In this document: positions 37,589-41,810 of the stretch, one piece after another
Layout of the letters: each line of letters begins with the position of its first letter
How positions within the stretch are numbered: the first letter of the stretch is position 1
Assembly: GCA_028873865.1 (NCBI GenBank)
Contig: JAPPNI010000024.1
Location: 1 to 41,810 of the forward strand
Direction of reading: 5' to 3'
DNA length: 41,810 bases
From: Chloroflexota bacterium
Lineage (GTDB): Bacteria > Chloroflexota > Dehalococcoidia > Bin125
Program-made: the position numbers and the translations under genes
The notes under the pieces: model-generated
What the model saw: only the letters and a program-made list of their open reading frames with translations
Told to the model about the DNA's origin: nothing
Databases searched by the model: none

Positions 37589-39922
37589 GTGATACTACCC
37601 GTAGCGGCTGTCGCTGCCTGTTTGTTCGGTTCCCGGTTTGTCGCTTTAGCCACGTTGACCGCCGTTGCGGCGTTGCTCGCGGCCGGGTGTTCAGGCGGTG
37701 ACGAGGAATCGACCGAACAGGAACTGGCGGCACAGCCGGCGCAGGCACAGCCCGAGCGGCCTGAGCCGGTCGCCGCGGTCGAGCAGCAGGCTCAGCAGCC
37801 GGAATCGCCCGCTCGTGCTCCCAGCGACCCTGCAAAACTGCTCATCGCAGAGGCCGCAGCGCTGGAGCAGAATGGCTACTGGGAGCAGGCCCTGGCGGTC
37901 CGAGATACGGCCATCGCTGATGGCGGCTCGTTGGGTGCAGATGCGCTGACCTCGCTCAAACTCGACCGCATTCGACTGTTACTACGCCTCGATCGTCCGT
38001 CCGACGCTCAGACTGAGCTCTCAAAGATTTCAGGCTTTCTTACATCCGATCAGTCTCGTCGCCACGATCTCCTCCGGGCGCAGGCCGCGCTCGCTCTGGG
38101 GGAGACAGATGCCGCCGTCGAAGCGATGAGAGATTATGTGAACAACGACAGCCCAGCCTGGGCGTTGGTGTCACTGGAGATCGCCAGAACGCTGCAGCAG
38201 GCTGGTCGCGGTGTGGAAGCAGTCGAATGGGCCGAACGGTCGTTGGGTGGCATGTTGCCGTTTCAGGACCGCTTGCGTGCGCTGCATCTCGCCGCTACTG
38301 AGCTGGACATCGCCGGCGAGACTGAGCGCGCCCTGTCGCGTTATGACGAGCTGTTACGGGAATCTCCGTGGCGCGACGATCAGGCGGCTGCCCTGAGTCG
38401 AATGGCAGCGTTGCAACGCGACGCCGGCGAGATCGGCGCGGCGCAGGAGGCGTGGCGCATGCTGGTCGACGACTATCGCGACTACGCCGAGAGCTCCGAA
38501 GCGCTGGCATTCCTTATCGAGTCCGGGGCCGATGTCGACGAATTGACCATCGGCCTGATTCGCTTCAATGAGGAGCGCTGGGCCGAGGCCAGGCACGCGA
38601 TGCTCAACGTGCTTGGAGGTTCGGGTGTTCTCGCCGAACAGGTGGCAGGCGAGTTCTACATTGCGGCGATTCATGACGCGAACGATGATTGGGCCAGTGC
38701 GGCGCTTGGTTATGTCGCCGTGATCGGTCGCGACCCCACCGATCCGCTGGCTGCGGAATCTGCGATGCGACTGGCCGAGGTTGCGATATCGAACGGCGAC
38801 CAGTCCGCGGCTGAGGGCTACTGGCGACTGGTGATCGACGATCAGCCCGAGCACGGACGGGCAGCGGAAGCGGCGCGGCGCTGGGCTTCGCTGGCGGTGT
38901 CTCGCGGACAGTGGGCCGAGGCATCCCAACGCTTCCGCGAGGTGGCCGATCTTGGCAGCGACGGTTGGACGCCTGAGATCCGCCAGGAATTCTTGCTTTG
39001 GGCGGCACTCATGAGCCGTGAGGCCGGCGACGAGGAAGCGGCCGTGGAATCGGCCGTTGCCGCGGTCGAGATCGACCCCATCGGCTATTACGGATTGCGC
39101 GCAGCCGATTTCCTGGCGCAAGATGCGCCTACGGTGCTCGAGATCAGCGTCGAAGAATGGTTGATGCGTCTCACGGGTGAATCGAATCCAGCCGCGACGA
39201 ACCTGGAGGAACTGCAAGAGTGGCAGGCTGCCCAGGATCTGCGCCTGGGTGGATTCGACCACGCTGCGGACCGGATGTTGTCTTCCCTGGTCGACATGCT
39301 CGGCACAAATCCATGGGGTCTGGTTGAGGCCGCCGCCGCGTTGGCGGTACATGGCGAGTACCGGGCATCGGCGAGCGCGGCGATCCAGGTCATGACGCTG
39401 TTCGGCCTCAACTGGACGGAAGCGCCTCCGGAGCTGCTGCGCCTGGCATATCCGAAGCCGTGGCCGGAGGTCATGGCGCTCCACGCGCAAGCGGAAGGTG
39501 TCGATCCGCTGCTGCTCTGGTCTCTGATCCGGCGCGAGAGTTTCTATGACGCCGATGCAGAGGGTCTGGCCGGTGAGGTCGGGTTGACACAGGTGATTCC
39601 ACTGACCGGATCGGACATTGCGGCCGGATTGGGGATCGAGTACTCACACAGCGATCTCGCCCGACCAGAACTGGCAATTCGCTTCGGCGCCTGGTACCTC
39701 GCCCGTCAGCTTGAGGGCTTCTCGAACGAGCCGATCATGGCCCTGGCCGCCTACAACGCCGGACCCGGCAACGCCGCGAGATGGGAATCGGAGGCTGCGA
39801 TCACCGGGCCTGAGGGATTCCTTTCCGCGCTTGATTTCCAGTCAACCAGAATGTACGTTCAGTACGTGATTGAATCGCTGGCCGTCTATCGGGCCCTGGT
39901 GGTTGTCGGGGCAGCTCAGTGA
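37589..39922 (+). CDS. Lytic transglycosylase lipoprotein with TPR-like repeats
   Basis: Cleaves the MurNAc-GlcNAc bond in peptidoglycan to give 1,6-anhydro-MurNAc. The GTG at 37589 is chosen because it starts a lipoprotein signal (MILPVAAVAACLFGS, lipobox LAAGC); the longer open frame (from 36926) lies over alr. It is about 777 aa: lipid anchor, Glu/Gln/Pro linker, a long stretch of helical TPR-like repeats as in Slt70, then an SLT domain. The catalytic Glu is Glu650 in SLIRRESFYDAD, followed by GEVGLTQVIPLTG and MALAAYNAGPGNAARW. The usual GLMQ is GLTQ, and S.AGA reads EGLAGE. It is probably periplasmic or extracytoplasmic, facing the wall. Confidence 0.88.
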   Translation: MILPVAAVAACLFGSRFVALATLTAVAALLAAGCSGGDEESTEQELAAQPAQAQPERPEPVAAVEQQAQQPESPARAPSDPAKLLIAEAAALEQNGYWEQALAVRDTAIADGGSLGADALTSLKLDRIRLLLRLDRPSDAQTELSKISGFLTSDQSRRHDLLRAQAALALGETDAAVEAMRDYVNNDSPAWALVSLEIARTLQQAGRGVEAVEWAERSLGGMLPFQDRLRALHLAATELDIAGETERALSRYDELLRESPWRDDQAAALSRMAALQRDAGEIGAAQEAWRMLVDDYRDYAESSEALAFLIESGADVDELTIGLIRFNEERWAEARHAMLNVLGGSGVLAEQVAGEFYIAAIHDANDDWASAALGYVAVIGRDPTDPLAAESAMRLAEVAISNGDQSAAEGYWRLVIDDQPEHGRAAEAARRWASLAVSRGQWAEASQRFREVADLGSDGWTPEIRQEFLLWAALMSREAGDEEAAVESAVAAVEIDPIGYYGLRAADFLAQDAPTVLEISVEEWLMRLTGESNPAATNLEELQEWQAAQDLRLGGFDHAADRMLSSLVDMLGTNPWGLVEAAAALAVHGEYRASASAAIQVMTLFGLNWTEAPPELLRLAYPKPWPEVMALHAQAEGVDPLLLWSLIRRESFYDADAEGLAGEVGLTQVIPLTGSDIAAGLGIEYSHSDLARPELAIRFGAWYLARQLEGFSNEPIMALAAYNAGPGNAARWESEAAITGPEGFLSALDFQSTRMYVQYVIESLAVYRALVVVGAAQ

Positions 39923-39972
39923 GCGACGCTGCTGAGCAGTCCAGTCAACGCAGGGACGGTTGGGCACTGGCG

Positions 39973-39978
39973 TATACT
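39973..39978 (+). promoter_or_regulatory. Candidate -10 element of the rpmH operon
   Basis: TATACT, the closest match to the consensus in this region, lies 68 nt before rpmH in the 123-nt gap after the transglycosylase gene. No clear -35. Confidence 0.4.
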
Positions 39979-40045
39979 GACGATTACTTGTCCTACTTTC
40001 TCCGTCCGACGGGTCAGCGTGTCCCGTGATGTGGTGAGGGAATTG

Positions 40046-40186
40046 ATGCCGAAACGCACGTATCAGCCGAAGCGAATACCGCGCAAGCGGGAGCATGGAT
40101 TCCTCAAGCGAATGTCCAGCCGAGGTGGGCGCGCGGTGCTCAAGCGCCGCCGTGCCCGGGGACGGCGACGGCTGACGGTCGTCTGA
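40046..40186 (+). CDS. rpmH: 50S ribosomal protein L34
   Basis: A 46-aa, very basic protein. It starts [20 protein letters not shown] and continues [20 protein letters not shown], the conserved L34 pattern (K-R-T-x-Q-P, H-G-F-x-x-R-M, G-R-x-V-L-x-x-R-R-x-K/R-G-R). GAGGGA precedes the ATG at good spacing. Component of the large ribosomal subunit. It heads the origin-proximal rpmH-rnpA-yidD cluster, the order found in most bacteria. Confidence 0.97.
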   Translation: MPKRTYQPKRIPRKREHGFLKRMSSRGGRAVLKRRRARGRRRLTVV

Positions 40187-40267
40187 ACGACAGCCGCCGC
40201 GTCTTGTCTCCCTGCTTGAGAACGCGTGCCGAGCGCTGCGCAACGCGCTCGCGAACGATGCCTGACA

Positions 40268-40639
40268 ATGCCTGCTGACCAGCGTTTGCGTCGCAAGTCG
40301 GATTTCGATGCCGTGTTTCGCGAGGGCGAGGGCGTGGCAAGCGGTCCGCTGGCGATGCGCGCCCGCAAGAGAACCGGTCAAACGATGAAGCAGCCCTGCC
40401 GTTTCGGTTTTGCGGTGAGCTCACGGCTCGGCGGGGCGGTGCAGCGGAACCGGATTCGGCGCCGGTTGCGAGATTCGGCCAGACAGCTAAACGCCGAGGG
40501 CGACTGTGAGGGCCTTGACGTCGTCGTGATCGCTCGTCACGGTGCGGCCAAGGCCGACTTCAAACAGTTGAAGGGGACCTTGCGAGGTCTGGTTGGCCGA
40601 TCGATGCGTCAGTTGAACGCCGACAGAGGTGCGTCTTGA
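40268..40639 (+). CDS. rnpA: Ribonuclease P protein component
   Basis: Protein subunit that helps the RNase P RNA bind pre-tRNA leaders. The ATG at 40268 gives 123 aa beginning MPADQRLRRKSDFDAVFREG, the usual N-terminus; an in-frame ATG at 40226 adds 14 unlikely residues. The RNA-binding signature AVQRNRIRRRLRD matches the family R-N-R-x-K/R-R-x-x-R-E. Also visible is FGFAVSSRLGGAV. Its TGA overlaps the TTG start of yidD (TTGA), so translation is probably coupled. Confidence 0.95.
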   Translation: MPADQRLRRKSDFDAVFREGEGVASGPLAMRARKRTGQTMKQPCRFGFAVSSRLGGAVQRNRIRRRLRDSARQLNAEGDCEGLDVVVIARHGAAKADFKQLKGTLRGLVGRSMRQLNADRGAS

Positions 40640-40932
40640 GCTGCTCGATTGCCAGGGTTGTCAATCGATTCGTGCTCCTGTTGCTTCGCGGTTACCAGAT
40701 GGTCTTATCGCCCGTGTTTGGCGGGATAGGTTCGCAGTGCCGCTTCGAGCCCTCATGCTCGCAATACATGATCGATGCCGTTCATTCGCGCGGCGTACTG
40801 ATCGGCGTGTCATTGGGTCTGTGGCGGGTGTTGCGTTGCAATCCGCTCAATGGCGGCGGCTATGATCCTGCGCCGCCGCGTCGTCGGTCGGCTCAAGACT
40901 CCGGTCAGGATGTTTCACGTGAAACCATCTGA
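40636..40932 (+). CDS. yidD: Membrane protein insertion efficiency factor YidD
   Basis: A small membrane-associated protein that assists insertion by YidC. TTG start overlapping rnpA; 98 aa. The family core is intact: LLLRGYQMVLSPVFGG, QCRFEPSCSQYMIDAV and RVLRCNPLNGGGYDP, with the conserved Cys residues. The C-terminal tail ends in QDVSRETI, which is encoded by a parS site, so the centromere element is part of the reading frame. yidC, the expected next gene, is not found in the remaining 0.9 kb. Confidence 0.96.
   Translation: MSCSIARVVNRFVLLLLRGYQMVLSPVFGGIGSQCRFEPSCSQYMIDAVHSRGVLIGVSLGLWRVLRCNPLNGGGYDPAPPRRRSAQDSGQDVSRETI
40911..40926. other. parS site 1 (inside yidD)
   Basis: TGTTTCACGTGAAACC matches the chromosomal ParB-binding consensus TGTTNCACGTGAAACA at 15 of 16 positions (last base C). 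The site is palindromic in its 14-bp core. It is the 3' end of yidD, where it encodes Val-Ser-Arg-Glu-Thr. Confidence 0.93.
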
Positions 40933-40979
40933 CCGGGTGACGAGCCGCTTGCTGATAAGAGTCGATGCGACGTGGTCGT

Positions 40980-40995
40980 TGTTTCACGTGAAACA
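40980..40995. other. parS site 2
   Basis: TGTTTCACGTGAAACA is a perfect 16-bp parS, 69 bp after the first. It lies just before the ATG at 41006 of the next gene, and its inner GTG (40988) is an in-frame alternative start for that gene. ParB nucleates here and spreads; the two sites place this region near the origin of replication. Confidence 0.95.
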
Positions 40996-41005
40996 CTTGG
41001 GATTC

Positions 41006-41810
41006 ATGCGCCGACCAGTGGCTTTGCTGCTGACCATATTGGCTGCCTTTTTTCTGATCGCCGCCTGCGATGTCGCCGATCAACCGGACGGCTGGGCAGC
41101 GCCGACCCTTGATCCGGTAGAGCCCGAGACGCGATTGATCGCTCCCACCGGCGAGGATCAGGTGGTCGCCGTGCAGCTGCTTGACGGCAACCTCGGATCC
41201 GAGGTCTGGGAATTTCCCGACGACGACGGCAACTTCCCGGGTCTTGATGGCGAGATCGAGCCGGTTGCCTTCTACGCCGATCCGGTCTGGGTCGAGACGA
41301 CTGACGAGTGGCTGCTGGCCGGCTACTCCGATGGCGCACTCTATGCCGTGCGGCGGGACGGCGAGTCGGCGCGGCTCGTGTTCGACAGCGAAGATCGGCT
41401 GGTCGCCAATCTGGTCGTCGATGGGACACGTGTCTATCTCGCCGACACCGGCTACCGCGTGTATGCGGTCGATATCGAGCAGCCCGGAGAGGCGATCTGG
41501 ACCTGGGACGGCCATTCCGATCTGCAAATCTGGGGCGGTCCAGCGTTGGTCGACAGCGAACGAGGCAGACTGTTGATCGTGGCCGGGCTGGATGGACGGA
41601 TTAGCGCGATCAATGTCGACGGAGACCTGGCCGGCCGCTCGGCCTGGCAGGTCGAGATCGAGAGCGGGATCGCAGGTTCGATCGGCGCGTCCGACGGGCT
41701 CGTCTTCGTCGGAGGGCTGGATCGGACGCTGTACGGTCTCGACGCCGCGACCGGGGCCCAGATCTGGGCCACCGAGGCCTCGCACTGGCTCTGGGGCACG
41801 CCGCTGATTC
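41006..41810 (+). CDS. PQQ-type beta-propeller lipoprotein (3' partial)
   Basis: The open frame runs off the window (at least 268 codons). From the ATG at 41006 the product begins MRRPVALLLTILAAFFLIAA followed by Cys21, a clear lipoprotein signal with lipobox IAAC. An in-frame GTG at 40988 inside parS would add six residues. The rest is made of PQQ-like propeller blades, each with a strand pattern such as LLAGYSDGALYAV, VYLADTGYRVYAVD, LLIVAGLDGRISAIN and VFVGGLDRTLYGLDAATGAQ followed by IWATE. Such domains occur in BamB-like and quinoprotein families, but no enzyme residues are seen. It sits where yidC is expected after yidD. A role in envelope assembly is only suggested by position. Confidence 0.8.
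   Translation, partial: MRRPVALLLTILAAFFLIAACDVADQPDGWAAPTLDPVEPETRLIAPTGEDQVVAVQLLDGNLGSEVWEFPDDDGNFPGLDGEIEPVAFYADPVWVETTDEWLLAGYSDGALYAVRRDGESARLVFDSEDRLVANLVVDGTRVYLADTGYRVYAVDIEQPGEAIWTWDGHSDLQIWGGPALVDSERGRLLIVAGLDGRISAINVDGDLAGRSAWQVEIESGIAGSIGASDGLVFVGGLDRTLYGLDAATGAQIWATEASHWLWGTPLI

Overview
This GC-rich (roughly 60-65%) bacterial chromosome segment looks like it comes from a member of the Chloroflexota or a close neighbour. That placement is tentative. It rests on the gene mix: a NuoEFG-less complex I operon, an OmpR-type orphan regulator beside two glutamine synthetases, a CaiB/BaiF-type alpha-methylacyl-CoA racemase, many lipoproteins with low-complexity Pro/Ala/Gln linkers, and GTG/TTG starts. 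There is no 16S rRNA or other direct taxonomic marker. I see no phage, transposase or CRISPR array.

Layout. 0.2-9.6 kb (+): ribose-phosphate pyrophosphokinase, a beta-rich lipoprotein, secA, an unknown conserved-looking gene and valS. 9.6-12.5 kb (-): a VanZ-like membrane protein, a SIS-domain sugar isomerase and an alpha-methylacyl-CoA racemase-like enzyme. 12.5-23.6 kb (+): a GNAT acetyltransferase, then a complex I operon nuoA-B-C-D-(33-aa ORF)-H-J-K-L-M-N. nuoE, F, G and also nuoI are missing from it. 23.6-24.7 kb (+): a methyltransferase with the full architecture of eukaryotic sterol C-24 methyltransferase. 24.7-29.3 kb (-): two glutamine synthetases (a GSI-alpha type with an altered metal ligand and a GSI-beta type), a small unknown acidic-tailed protein with its own terminator, and an orphan OmpR-type regulator with a degenerate receiver. 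29.4-34.9 kb: tRNA-Thr(CGT), a GYD-domain protein, a lipoprotein carrying a dead trypsin-like domain, an MMPL/RND transporter whose 3' end is repeated four times in tandem, and a DoxX protein. 35.0-39.9 kb: an unknown protein, a CopC-like membrane-anchored protein, alanine racemase and, divergent from it, a lytic transglycosylase lipoprotein. 40.0-41.8 kb (+): rpmH-rnpA-yidD, two parS centromere sites and the start of a PQQ-propeller lipoprotein that runs off the window.

How it fits together. The right end is the origin-proximal rpmH-rnpA-yidD cluster, and the parS pair supports closeness to oriC and a ParABS system. The nuo operon encodes all membrane subunits plus only B, C and D of the peripheral arm. 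The complex therefore needs a non-NADH electron donor or distant partners. The glutamine synthetase pair, the GlnR-like orphan regulator and 11-bp-period direct repeats upstream of glnA suggest a local nitrogen-control module. Alanine racemase and the lytic transglycosylase, divergently transcribed, are both peptidoglycan genes.

Best candidates for something not well described: the bacterial sterol-methyltransferase homologue; the NuoI-less complex I with a tiny ORF fitted exactly between nuoD and nuoH and a repeat-bearing NuoC tail; the glutamine synthetase/GlnR-like module; and the parS sites built into coding sequence.
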